Assembly (NCBI GenBank): GCA_030831135.1
Contig: JAURLR010000258.1
Span: 1 to 6,004 of the forward strand
Direction: 5' to 3'
Source of the DNA: Alphaproteobacteria bacterium
Lineage (GTDB): Bacteria; Pseudomonadota; Alphaproteobacteria; UBA6615
DNA length: 6,004 bases
This document shows, piece after piece, positions 1 to 5,979 of this stretch; the stretch's first letter is position 1, and every line of letters starts with the position of its first letter. Both the position numbers and the translations under genes were made by a program. The notes beneath the pieces were generated by a model. It was not told where the DNA came from. It ran no database searches and saw only the letters and a program-made list of their open reading frames with translations.

Positions 1-662
1 CGCGCTATCCCGAGATGGTCTTCTGCGCCATTCCGATCGCGGGCGCGGCACGACATTCGGCCCAGAACATTGCCTTCCATGAGGTCGGACGTCAGGCAAT
101 CATGGCTGATCCGAAATGGGCCGGGGGCGATTACTACAGCGAGAATGATCCGCCCGAGCGCGGCCTCGCCGTGGCGCGCATGGCCGCGCACATCACCTAT
201 CTGTCGGATTCCGCGCTGCACACCAAGTTCGGGCGCAACCTGCAGGACCGGCAGGCCATCACCTTCGGGTTCGATGCGGATTTCCAGATCGAGAGCTATC
301 TGCGTCATCAGGGCCGCTCATTCGTGGAGCGATTTGATGCGAATTCCTATCTCTACATCACCCGCGCGATGGACTATTTCGACATGGCTGCCGAGTATGG
401 GGACAACCTGCCCCTGGCATTCGAGAAATCCCCGGTGCGGTTCTGTCTGATCAGTTTCACCTCCGACTGGCTCTTCCCGACCAGTGAATCACGCAGGATC
501 GTGCATGCCCTCAATGCCGTTGCGGCGGCGGTCAGCTTTGTCGAGATCGACACCGAGTCCGGCCATGATGCTTTTCTGCTCGAAGAACCGGAATTCTTCC
601 GCATTCTTGCCGGTTTTCTGAGCGGCGCGGCAGACCAGTTCGGAATCGGGGACGCGGCATGA
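1..662 (+). CDS. metX: Homoserine O-acyltransferase MetX, C-terminal part (5' truncated by window edge)
   Basis: MetX is a cytoplasmic alpha/beta-hydrolase-fold enzyme that acylates the hydroxyl of L-homoserine, the first committed step of methionine synthesis. The reading frame is open from base 3, and about 219 residues are visible, so roughly the N-terminal 40% (including the nucleophile Ser elbow) lies outside. Seen here: the family block '[15 protein letters not shown]' near the left edge, the '[10 protein letters not shown]' stretch just after it, the acid of the triad in 'FTSDWLFP' (Asp codon 465-467) and the catalytic His in '[10 protein letters not shown]' (His codon 564-566). Both visible triad residues are intact. 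The TGA stop overlaps the ATG of metW (ATGA), so the two are almost certainly one operon and translationally coupled. Some proteins annotated as acetyltransferases use succinyl-CoA instead. The acyl donor cannot be decided from the C-terminal part alone. Confidence 0.95.
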   Translation, partial: RYPEMVFCAIPIAGAARHSAQNIAFHEVGRQAIMADPKWAGGDYYSENDPPERGLAVARMAAHITYLSDSALHTKFGRNLQDRQAITFGFDADFQIESYLRHQGRSFVERFDANSYLYITRAMDYFDMAAEYGDNLPLAFEKSPVRFCLISFTSDWLFPTSESRRIVHALNAVAAAVSFVEIDTESGHDAFLLEEPEFFRILAGFLSGAADQFGIGDAA

Positions 663-1291
663 CCCCAACCGAAACCAGCAATGCCACGCGCATCCGCGTC
701 GACCAGCAACTCATCGCAGAGATGATTGCCCCGGGCAGTCGAGTCCTCGACGTGGGCTGCGGAGATGGCTTGCTGCTCGACCTTCTCGTGCATGAACGTC
801 AGGTGGACGGACGCGGCATCGAGCTGAGCCAGGAAGGCGTGAATGGCTGTGTCTCGCGCGGCCTTGCCGTGGTCCAGGGCGATGCCCAGACCGATCTGCA
901 CAACTACCCCGACGACGCCTTCGACTATGTCATCCTGTCGCAGACGCTGCCTGCGATTTTTGACGTCAAGGGCGTGCTGGGCGAGATGTTGCGTATCGGG
1001 CGCTGCGCGGTGGTGAGTTTTCCCAATTTCGGCTATTGGCGCGTCCGGTCCGAGTTGTTGCTGCGGGGCCGAAGCCCGATTTCCGAAAGCCTGCCCTACG
1101 CCTGGTATGAATCACCCAATATCCGGTTTTTCACGCTGACCGATTTTACCGACCTGCTTGCGGAGATGGACCTGAGCACCCAGCGGATCGTCACGATCAA
1201 CGGCCGCGGGAAAACCGACTCACGCTCACGGATCGGCTACTGGACCAACCTGCTGACCGAGCAGGCCGTCTTCGTCATCACTCGGAAATAG
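659..1291 (+). CDS. metW: Methionine biosynthesis protein MetW
   Basis: This 210-residue protein has a class I SAM-methyltransferase-like fold and is the usual partner of MetX in proteobacteria, where it is needed for or supports the MetX step. Visible motifs: the SAM loop 'VLDVGCGDG' (residues 29-37), the acidic strand-2 end 'GRGIELS' (51-57), 'QGDAQTDL' (73-80), then the family-specific '[10 protein letters not shown]' (121-130) and '[17 protein letters not shown]' (147-163), which separate MetW from generic methyltransferases. Length is normal for the family. The ATG at 659 overlaps the metX stop and has a GGGGA ribosome-binding sequence at 648-652, six bases upstream, inside metX. The TAG stop lies 14 bases inside the end of the converging methyltransferase gene. 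Identification is secure. Whether it methylates anything is not shown by the sequence. Confidence 0.96.
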   Translation: MTPTETSNATRIRVDQQLIAEMIAPGSRVLDVGCGDGLLLDLLVHERQVDGRGIELSQEGVNGCVSRGLAVVQGDAQTDLHNYPDDAFDYVILSQTLPAIFDVKGVLGEMLRIGRCAVVSFPNFGYWRVRSELLLRGRSPISESLPYAWYESPNIRFFTLTDFTDLLAEMDLSTQRIVTINGRGKTDSRSRIGYWTNLLTEQAVFVITRK

Positions 1292-2033
1292 GCGACCGCA
1301 CGGCCTGCGGTGCTGTCGCACGGACCCGGACATAGGATCGGCGGCGCTGGGCTTCGCCCACCATTTCACCACCATAGATCTGCTTGATTGCCTCCACCAT
1401 CGCAACCCCGCCCAGCGGGCTGAACCAGCGCTCCCCGACCCGTTCCCACGCCGGTGCAGCCGACAACCAGAACCGGCGGCGCGACGGTGGAAAGAACAAG
1501 GCACGGGTTTCGCGCACCGGCGTGAACATCGACCGGCGCAAGGTGCGGTTGAGTTGCTCCATGGAATAGGGGTGTCCGTGCCCGAAGGGCGTGTGGTCCG
1601 CGCGTGACCAGATGGACCGACGGTTGGGCACCACCACAATCATCCGGCCCCCATCCGAAAGAACCCGCCACATCTCGCGCAGCAGCTGGCGCGCATTCTC
1701 GGTGTATTCGAGACCATGGATCATCAGGATGCGGTTGACCGAAAGGTCCGGCAGGGGAATCTCATCCTCCAGCGCGACGGTTGAGAGATTCTGATCGCCC
1801 GGCATTCCTGCCGGCCAGGGCAGGACGCCCATATGGTCGGGCATCACCGCGATCACACGTTCGGCCTGATCCCGGAGGGGGCTCAGATAGGGCGTGGCGT
1901 ATCCAAAGCCCAGCACATTCATGTCCGAAACATCCGGCCACATCGCCCTGACCTGCCGGCGGATCAAGCGTCGGGATGCAACCCCCAGACTGGTCGCGTA
2001 GAAATCACGAAGGTCCACAACATCATGTGACAT
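1278..2033 (-). CDS. Class I SAM-dependent methyltransferase, substrate unknown
   Basis: A 251-residue protein with a Methyltransf_11-like core. Strand-1/loop motif I reads 'VLGFGYATPYL' (residues 40-50), so the canonical D-x-G-C-G is replaced by G-F-G-Y-A. Motif II/III is 'EIPLPDLSVNRILMIHGLEY' (91-110), and the strand-5 region is 'LREMWRVLSDGGRMIVVVPN' (118-137). A basic C-terminal domain follows, with 'FTPVRETRALFFPPSRRRFW' (170-189) and a run of Arg near residues 230-232. No membrane segments are seen. The ATG at 2033 has no strong Shine-Dalgarno sequence, but the next residues (SHDVVDLRDFY) look like a genuine start. The gene converges on metW, sharing 14 bp. From memory, alphaproteobacteria carry relatives of this type near the glyoxalase II gene, which is not visible here. 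The substrate is unknown, and the altered SAM loop leaves catalytic activity unproven. Confidence 0.9.
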   Translation of the reverse strand: MSHDVVDLRDFYATSLGVASRRLIRRQVRAMWPDVSDMNVLGFGYATPYLSPLRDQAERVIAVMPDHMGVLPWPAGMPGDQNLSTVALEDEIPLPDLSVNRILMIHGLEYTENARQLLREMWRVLSDGGRMIVVVPNRRSIWSRADHTPFGHGHPYSMEQLNRTLRRSMFTPVRETRALFFPPSRRRFWLSAAPAWERVGERWFSPLGGVAMVEAIKQIYGGEMVGEAQRRRSYVRVRATAPQAVRSPISE

Positions 2034-2174
2034 GACCGCAGGTTAGCACAGTCCTGTCATGGGACATTTCGCTTTGGCACCAACCGCGATAACCTGCAGG
2101 CCGAAGCTGATTCCAACCCGCTCCGAACGGCGGGACTGAGGCCTCACGCAAACCCAGACCAAAGGCGCACAATC
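2034..2174. promoter_or_regulatory. Divergent intergenic region between methyltransferase and GST genes
   Basis: This 141-bp spacer must hold start signals for both the minus-strand methyltransferase and the plus-strand GST-cupin pair. It contains an exact 8-bp inverted repeat, GCAGGTTA at 2038-2045 and TAACCTGC at 2090-2097, and a small dyad TGTC-ATGG-GACA at 2055-2066. No convincing -35/-10 pair could be picked on either strand. The AAAGG at 2161-2165 is the ribosome-binding site of the GST gene, nine bases before its ATG. Confidence 0.5.
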
Positions 2175-2777
2175 ATGAAGCTCATCTATTCCGGTGCCTC
2201 CCCCTATGCCCGCAAGGCACGTGCAGCGGCCATCGAGACCGGCATGGCCGACAAGATCGAAATGCTTGAAATCAATCCCTGGGCCGACCCGGATGGCTAT
2301 CGCGACATCAACCCCGTCGGCAAGGTGCCCGCCCTGGTCCGCGATGACGGACCCGCGCTTTATCAGTCCAACGTGGTCTGCGAGTTTCTGGACGCCCATG
2401 GGGAGACGAAAATCTATCCGGATATCAGCCCCGCCCGCTGGACTGCATTGCGCCAGCTCGCCGCGGCGGACGGGATTCTGGATGCGTCCGTGCTGACCCG
2501 GATGGAAGGCATGTTCCATGAAGGCGAATCAGCATCCCGCAAGCTGATTGATCGTCAGGAACTGTCGGTCGATGAAGCCCTCAAACAGCTTGAGGGAGAG
2601 GCAGCTGATCTCGAAGGGCCGGTCACAATCGGACAGATCGCCGTCGCCTGCGCATTGGGCTATCGGGATTTCCGCTTTGCCGACAAGGACTGGCGCGGCG
2701 CCCATCCGAAACTTGCAGCCTGGTTTGCGGGCTTTGCAAAACGGGCTTCCATCACCGAGACCGACCCCGAAGCGTGA
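2175..2777 (+). CDS. Glutathione S-transferase family protein (YibF-like)
   Basis: A 200-residue cytosolic-type GST. The thioredoxin-fold N-terminal domain covers about residues 1-75. 'SGASPYARKAR' (6-16) carries the candidate catalytic Ser at the end of strand 1, 'GKVPAL' (49-54) holds the cis-Pro, and 'LYQSNVVCEFLD' (62-73) is the glutathione gamma-glutamyl site, with Gln-Ser instead of the common Glu-Ser. The helical C-terminal domain includes 'TIGQIAVACALGYRDFRF' (151-168), which recalls the small bacterial YibF-type GSTs. No signal peptide is present. The ATG at 2175 is preceded by AAAGG (2161-2165). The TGA stop overlaps the GTG of the cupin gene, so the pair is probably one transcript. 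The electrophilic substrate is unknown, and reduction or peroxidase activity is equally possible. Confidence 0.93.
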   Translation: MKLIYSGASPYARKARAAAIETGMADKIEMLEINPWADPDGYRDINPVGKVPALVRDDGPALYQSNVVCEFLDAHGETKIYPDISPARWTALRQLAAADGILDASVLTRMEGMFHEGESASRKLIDRQELSVDEALKQLEGEAADLEGPVTIGQIAVACALGYRDFRFADKDWRGAHPKLAAWFAGFAKRASITETDPEA

Positions 2778-3226
2778 CCACCGATCACGACGAACTTTCT
2801 GCCGAGGCGGTCATCGGACTTCTGGGGCTGGAGCCGCATCCCGAGGGCGGTCATTTCTGCGAGACCTTCCGCGATGCGGTTGAGCGAGATGGTGAGCGTG
2901 CCGCCGGGTCTGCGATCTATTATCTGCTGCGGGCGGGCGAACGGTCGGCCTGGCACCGGGTGCAGGATGCCGCAGAAATTTGGCACTGGTATGCAGGGGC
3001 ATCCATGGCGATCTCGATCGCACCGCCTGAGCAGCCCGGCACGACGATCCGTCTCGGCACCAGGCTTCATGCTGGCGAGCGACCGCAGATCGTCGTACCG
3101 GCGGGGCACTGGCAATCCGCTGTTTCACAGGGCGCGTGGACTCTTGTCGGATGCACCGTGTCGCCGTCGTTCGAATTCAGCGTCTTTGAGATGGCCCCCG
3201 AGGGCTGGGTGCCGCCCCTGAAATAG
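2774..3226 (+). CDS. DUF985 (Cupin_5) domain protein
   Basis: A 150-residue single-domain cupin of the DUF985 family, which includes yeast YML079W. These have the beta-barrel fold of sugar epimerases but no firmly known reaction. Visible blocks: 'LEPHPEGGHFCETFRD' (19-34), 'SAIYYLLRAGERSAWHRV' (46-63), 'EIWHWYAGASM' (68-78), 'VPAGHWQSA' (108-116) and 'GCTVSPSFEFSVFEM' (126-140), all in family order. His61, Glu68 and His71 would sit in the barrel where cupins bind ligand or metal. Length is standard. The start is GTG at 2774, overlapping the GST stop as GTGA. No other in-frame start lies before the first conserved block and no strong ribosome-binding site is seen, which suggests translation by coupling. 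The gene ends 12 bases from the converging exporter gene. Confidence 0.93.
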   Translation: MTTDHDELSAEAVIGLLGLEPHPEGGHFCETFRDAVERDGERAAGSAIYYLLRAGERSAWHRVQDAAEIWHWYAGASMAISIAPPEQPGTTIRLGTRLHAGERPQIVVPAGHWQSAVSQGAWTLVGCTVSPSFEFSVFEMAPEGWVPPLK

Positions 3227-3238
3227 CGGGCGCTTGGC

Positions 3239-3958
3239 TCAGCGAAAGAGGTTGTAGATCGTCTGGGTGACGCCAAATCCGCTCAGCAGCGCATAGAGAC
3301 CGAAGCCGAACAGGATGATCGCCGAAACGCGGTTCATCCAGATCTGATAGGACCCGTCCACGAAGGGTCGCAGGATGCCCGCGGTTGTGGATATGGCCAG
3401 CCACCAGGCCGCCGAGCCGGCAAACACGCCGGCCACCAGAAGCGAGGCATTGCCGATCGAAGCCCCTGCATCCGTGATGCCGAGTGTGGCAAGCAGACCG
3501 GCAAAGGCAATCAGGGTGATCGGGTTGGTCACGGCCAGCATGAAGGTCGACACGAAATCCTTCAGGAGGCTATGAGTGACGACACGGTTCTCGTTATCTC
3601 CGCGTTCCTCGCGCTTCGAGCCGTGGCTGCTCTTTCCATAGAGAGTGCGGATTGCCAGAATCAGAAGAACGACACCGCCGACAATCCGCAAGTCATCCTG
3701 ATGGGCTTCCAGCCAGTCCTTGACCGCACTGATCCCGAAGGCCGCGATCGCACCGAAGAGCGCATCTCCGACAGCGGCCCCAAGCCCGGACAGCAACCCG
3801 TGGAGTCGCCCCTCGGCAAGCGTGCGCTGCACGCACAACACACCAACGGGCCCGACCGGCAAGGCCAGGAAGAACCCGAAAATGATACCTTGGATGAAAA
3901 TGTAGTCGGTCACGTACCGTTCGCTGATTTTCTGATGGCCACTTTCGGCTCCCCCCAT
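3239..3958 (-). CDS. LysE/RhtB-family amino-acid or metabolite exporter
   Basis: An inner-membrane exporter of the LysE family. Hydrophobic segments lie at about residues 18-43, 53-76, 89-107, 136-161, 171-196 and 209-230, giving the usual six helices. The hallmark 'LPVGPVGVLCVQRTL' (33-47) and the second-half signature 'VTNPITLIAFAGLLA' (143-157) are both intact. A charged cytoplasmic loop (about 110-126) separates the halves. With the ATG at 3958 the protein has 239 residues and an unusually polar 15-residue N-terminal tail. An in-frame GTG at 3913 would start it right before helix 1 (224 residues), closer to typical LysE length. Neither start has a clear Shine-Dalgarno sequence, so the start is uncertain. 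The gene lies 61 bp downstream of pdxY on the same strand. The substrate cannot be predicted. Confidence 0.92.
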   Translation of the reverse strand: MGGAESGHQKISERYVTDYIFIQGIIFGFFLALPVGPVGVLCVQRTLAEGRLHGLLSGLGAAVGDALFGAIAAFGISAVKDWLEAHQDDLRIVGGVVLLILAIRTLYGKSSHGSKREERGDNENRVVTHSLLKDFVSTFMLAVTNPITLIAFAGLLATLGITDAGASIGNASLLVAGVFAGSAAWWLAISTTAGILRPFVDGSYQIWMNRVSAIILFGFGLYALLSGFGVTQTIYNLFR

Positions 3959-3979
3959 GTGCGAGCCAGCTTCGGGAGG

Positions 3980-4007
3980 TTTCTAACAGATTCCAGCGAT
4001 ATGCCAA
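3980..4007 (-). promoter_or_regulatory. Possible sigma-70-type promoter for the LysE-family gene
   Basis: On the minus strand, TTGGCA (4007-4002; 5 of 6 to TTGACA) is followed after 16 bases by TAGAAA (3985-3980; 4 of 6 to TATAAT). This would start transcription near 3973, about 15 bases before the ATG at 3958 and 60 before the alternative GTG at 3913. It lies in the gap between pdxY and the exporter gene, so the exporter may be transcribed independently of pdxY. The call is by eye. Confidence 0.3.
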
Positions 4008-4019
4008 ATTGGTGGGCGC

Positions 4020-4892
4020 TCAAACACATGGCCTCACCTCGAATCCTTCCGGGGGCGACACGATTATTCCACGCGAAGCGACGAGTTCGAGTTCGGCGCT
4101 GTCCTGTTTCGCTGTCAGTGAAAGGACGGCGTGGAGCCGCGCAGCCATATCGGCCAGAGACGCGCCGGGGTCCCCTGTCTCGACATAATGCGCCGCAAAA
4201 AGGGCTGCCGCCAGATCGCCCGCACCATGCGGCGAGAGGGTGAACGACAGACGCGGTGTTTCCACGATCCAGGCCCGGTCAGCCGTCACTGCGAGCATGG
4301 CAACCCGGTCATCGCGCACCCCGGACGGTTCGAAACTGGTCACGAGGACACAGCCGCCCGGCCGCATGCGACGCAACAACCTCCGCGCGGCATCAAGGGA
4401 GGCGTCCACAGGCGCCCCGATGACGGGCTGACCCGACAGAACGCCCAGTTCAAAATGATTGGGCGTGAGCAGATCGGCGGTCGACACGGCCAGATCGGCA
4501 AAGAAATCGACCAGCCCGTCCGCCACATATATCCCCACATCCCGGTCCCCGAGCACGGGGTCACAGCAATGGATCGCGTCCGGGTTTGCGTCCCGCGATC
4601 TTCCAAGCGCAGCCTGAACCACTGCCCCCACGTCGACCGATCCCAGATATCCGGTCAGAACCAGACCGGCCTGCGCGAAAACATCCCGTGCGACGAGACC
4701 GTCGAGAATATCGCGGACCGTCTCCGCCGCCAGAACCGTGCCGCCATTCCCGCGATAGCCGGCATGGTTGGAGAGCGCGGTTGTCGGAACCGGCCAGACC
4801 TGATGCCCGAGCAGTTGCAACGGAAACGTGACGGCCGCATTGCCGACATGCCCGAATGTCACCTGGGATTGAATGGAGAGAATTTTCGTCAT
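4020..4892 (-). CDS. pdxY: Pyridoxal kinase PdxY
   Basis: This cytoplasmic ribokinase-fold enzyme phosphorylates pyridoxal, and possibly other B6 vitamers, to make pyridoxal 5'-phosphate in the salvage pathway. Seen in the 290-residue protein: N-terminal 'SIQSQVTFGHVGN' (6-18), 'LSNHAGYRGNGG' (40-51), 'CDPVLGD' (110-116), 'TPNHFELGVLSG' (143-154), and the anion hole with catalytic Asp 'GAGD' (223-226), where most relatives have GTGD. Length is normal (E. coli PdxY is about 287). The ATG at 4892 is chosen because GAAGG at 4899-4903 sits six bases upstream. A GTG directly before it (4895) would add one residue. The LysE-family gene follows 61 bp downstream. PdxY rather than PdxK is preferred from the N-terminal block and the 'TPNHFE' motif. 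Confidence 0.93.
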   Translation of the reverse strand: MTKILSIQSQVTFGHVGNAAVTFPLQLLGHQVWPVPTTALSNHAGYRGNGGTVLAAETVRDILDGLVARDVFAQAGLVLTGYLGSVDVGAVVQAALGRSRDANPDAIHCCDPVLGDRDVGIYVADGLVDFFADLAVSTADLLTPNHFELGVLSGQPVIGAPVDASLDAARRLLRRMRPGGCVLVTSFEPSGVRDDRVAMLAVTADRAWIVETPRLSFTLSPHGAGDLAAALFAAHYVETGDPGASLADMAARLHAVLSLTAKQDSAELELVASRGIIVSPPEGFEVRPCV

Positions 4893-5015
4893 CACGCGCC
4901 TTCATGCGACGAATTCGGACCCACAGACAAGAATTCGTTTGACCGAAGCGAAACCGACTTGATACCCGTCGGATGTTGATTTGCCTGGATGCGGAGCCCG
5001 GTTCTGACGCCTGAC
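4893..5015 (-). promoter_or_regulatory. pdxY leader with two GAATTCG sites
   Basis: This is the only space between the terminator and pdxY, so the pdxY promoter should be here, although no good minus-strand -35/-10 pair could be picked. GAATTCG occurs at 4911-4917 (within the perfect palindrome CGAATTCG, 4910-4917) and again at 4931-4937, exactly 20 bp apart, about two helical turns. That spacing fits a regulator binding two sites on one DNA face, but this is inference. The ribosome-binding site GAAGG is at 4899-4903. Confidence 0.35.
4987..5014. repeat. Direct repeat copy A, left of the terminator
   Basis: This copy matches the one at 5101-5125. Both share GGAYGCGGAGCCCG (13 of 14 identical, differing at T/C) and then CGCCTGAC (8 of 8), with a middle part three bases longer here. 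The two copies lie about 114 bp apart and flank the terminator and the possible FGE-like fragment. No terminal inverted repeats or transposase were seen. Confidence 0.5.
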
Positions 5016-5048
5016 AAAAAGCCCGGTGCTTGCGCACCGGGCTTTTTT
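5016..5048. terminator. Bidirectional intrinsic (Rho-independent) terminator
   Basis: A perfect 9-bp stem, GCCCGGTGC (5021-5029) with GCACCGGGC (5034-5042), closes a TTGC loop (5030-5033). It is flanked by AAAAA (5016-5020) and TTTTTT (5043-5048), so a U tract follows the hairpin in both directions, and the A/T flanks extend the stem. The nearest gene, pdxY, reads away from it, and no plus-strand gene ends here. It therefore ends either leftward transcription from the 5049-6004 side or a short rightward transcript from the pdxY leader. Confidence 0.93.
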
Positions 5049-5052
5049 GTTT

Positions 5053-5250
5053 CCCCGCCATATCCCACACCAGCCCGAAGGCAGAAGGCGCCAGGTGCAT
5101 GGACGCGGAGCCCGCAACGCCTGACGCCTTCCTGATCTTCCGGTCCGGAGGTTGCCCCCCGGCGCTTCAGACCTTGCGCACGCAACAGCGGAAGCCTCGT
5201 TTCGTGTCGCGGGCAGAACGCACCCCTGGCCGATACGTGTCCATCCAGCT
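5053..5250 (-). pseudogene. Possible remnants of a formylglycine-generating-enzyme (FGE-sulfatase) family gene
   Basis: Two minus-strand stretches in the same frame resemble conserved blocks of the FGE-sulfatase (SUMF1) domain. From 5250 to 5167 the frame reads 'SWMDTYRPGVRSARDTK' then 'RGFRCCVRKV' and a TGA; the family C terminus is of the form RGGSW...RSA.R...GFRC. Just before it the frame is broken by a TGA (5253-5251). A one-base gain in CGTGAAGCTGG would give R-G-S-W and join the preceding frame, which reads 'AGNGNMSGR'. From 5088 to 5053 it reads 'PSAFGLVWDMAG', close to the family core 'PNAFGLYDMAGN' with one extra residue. Against this, in the family the AFGL block precedes the RGGSW...GFRC block, whereas here the order is reversed, and no other FGE motif was found up to 6004. 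It would need two decayed copies, a rearrangement, or chance. Confidence 0.22.
5101..5125. repeat. Direct repeat copy B, right of the terminator
   Basis: The partner of 4987-5014. It carries GGACGCGGAGCCCG followed by CAA and CGCCTGAC. It lies immediately upstream (in minus-strand sense) of the AFGL-like stretch. Whether it is a duplicated segment or part of a decayed gene is unclear. Confidence 0.5.
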
Positions 5251-5931
5251 TCACGTCCGGACATGTTGCCGTTGCCGGCATCACGCCCGAGCCCCCGAAG
5301 GAGCCCGAAACCACGGGTCCGGCAATGTCACCGCGACGCCCCGTTCCGCTCCAGTCACCCGAAGATGTCTGTCACATTCCGGTTCATCAGTTCCGAAAAC
5401 CTGGCCGGCGAGAGCCTGGTACGGAACGCGGCGGAGGTTCGTGCGATCACCCGCCGAAGCAGGCACTCACCGGCAACACATTTCGCGAACGAAGCATGCC
5501 ACCCGAACGACCGCCACCATCGTGACGGTACCTTTCCCGCCGGACCGACCTGCCCCACACGATCACCCGAAGACGATCCGGTGCAGCAAGACCAATCCGG
5601 CTGCGCCCGGCCTGCCGTTGACGGTTTCCCGAAAGCGGCACCCGGACACTGCTGTGGACCTCCACCGAGGGGAGCGGCCCCGAAAGACCCTGTCCACCTG
5701 CCAGCTTCCCCCGACCCCGAACCTGACCTTGCAGCCCTGCCCGCGATCCGGCTTTCCGTTCCTGCCGCTCCATCACGCCCCCTCGGGGCCGATCCTGAAA
5801 TGTCCGGGCCTGCGCAGAACGAAGACCCGGACCCGGCGGAAAACACGCCAGCACGCCAATACGTGCAAACACATGTTCGGCCCTCAGGTCGCGCGCGAGC
5901 AACGCGCAATCCTCCCCCTGGCGCAGTTTTC

Positions 5932-5979
5932 TGTGCAAAACTCGGGACACTGATCACAAGCCCTCCACAGGCTTTCCAC
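5932..5979. other. Weak cluster of DnaA-box-like words
   Basis: TTTTGCACA on the minus strand (5940-5932), CCCTCCACA (5960-5968) and CTTTCCACA (5971-5979) resemble the DnaA box TTATNCACA with one, three and two mismatches. They lie within 50 bp near the window edge. No AT-rich unwinding region, dnaA, parA/B or other origin gene is visible, so this is only a pointer to what may lie beyond 6004. Confidence 0.12.

Larger units (their letters stand above)
4939..5048 (+). ncRNA. Candidate small RNA divergent from pdxY
   Basis: On the plus strand, TTGACC (4939-4944; 5 of 6 to TTGACA) is followed after 16 bases by GATACC (4961-4966; only 3 of 6 to TATAAT). Transcription would begin near 4973 and run about 75 bases to the strong terminator at 5016-5048, whose plus-strand T tract (TTTTTTGTTT) is the better of the two. 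No open reading frame of note lies within. The idea rests mainly on the terminator having no plus-strand gene before it. The -10 is weak, so this is a hypothesis. The alternative is that the terminator serves leftward transcripts. Confidence 0.2.

Noticed and set aside
2043..2519. Minus-strand open frame of 158 codons
   Set aside because: It is antisense to the GST gene and runs into the divergent spacer; no recognisable domain.
3227..3238. Terminator between the cupin and exporter genes
   Set aside because: The gap is only 12 bp and no stem with a T tract is visible there on either strand.
3572..4243. Plus-strand open frame preceded by a perfect AGGAGG
   Set aside because: AGGAGG (3564-3569) is only two bases from the ATG, and the frame lies antisense to the LysE-family gene and pdxY, both of which have clear family motifs.
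4131..4979. Plus-strand open frame of 282 codons
   Set aside because: It is entirely antisense to pdxY, whose kinase motifs are in order; the product is Arg/Pro-rich without domains.
5049..5300. tmRNA, RNase P RNA or SRP RNA ending at the terminator
   Set aside because: No T-loop or CCA end, no GAGGAAAGUCCGGGC-type core and no SRP GGAAG/AGCAG core were found on either strand.
5279..5573. CRISPR array suggested by the repeated CACCCGAAG words
   Set aside because: The repeated unit is only about 9-11 bp, imperfect and irregularly spaced, and no cas genes are present.
5030..5953. Long plus-strand open frame (307 codons)
   Set aside because: It starts inside the terminator hairpin, has no ribosome-binding site, and encodes a Pro/Arg/Thr-rich product without domains. 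Long chance frames are common in GC-rich DNA.
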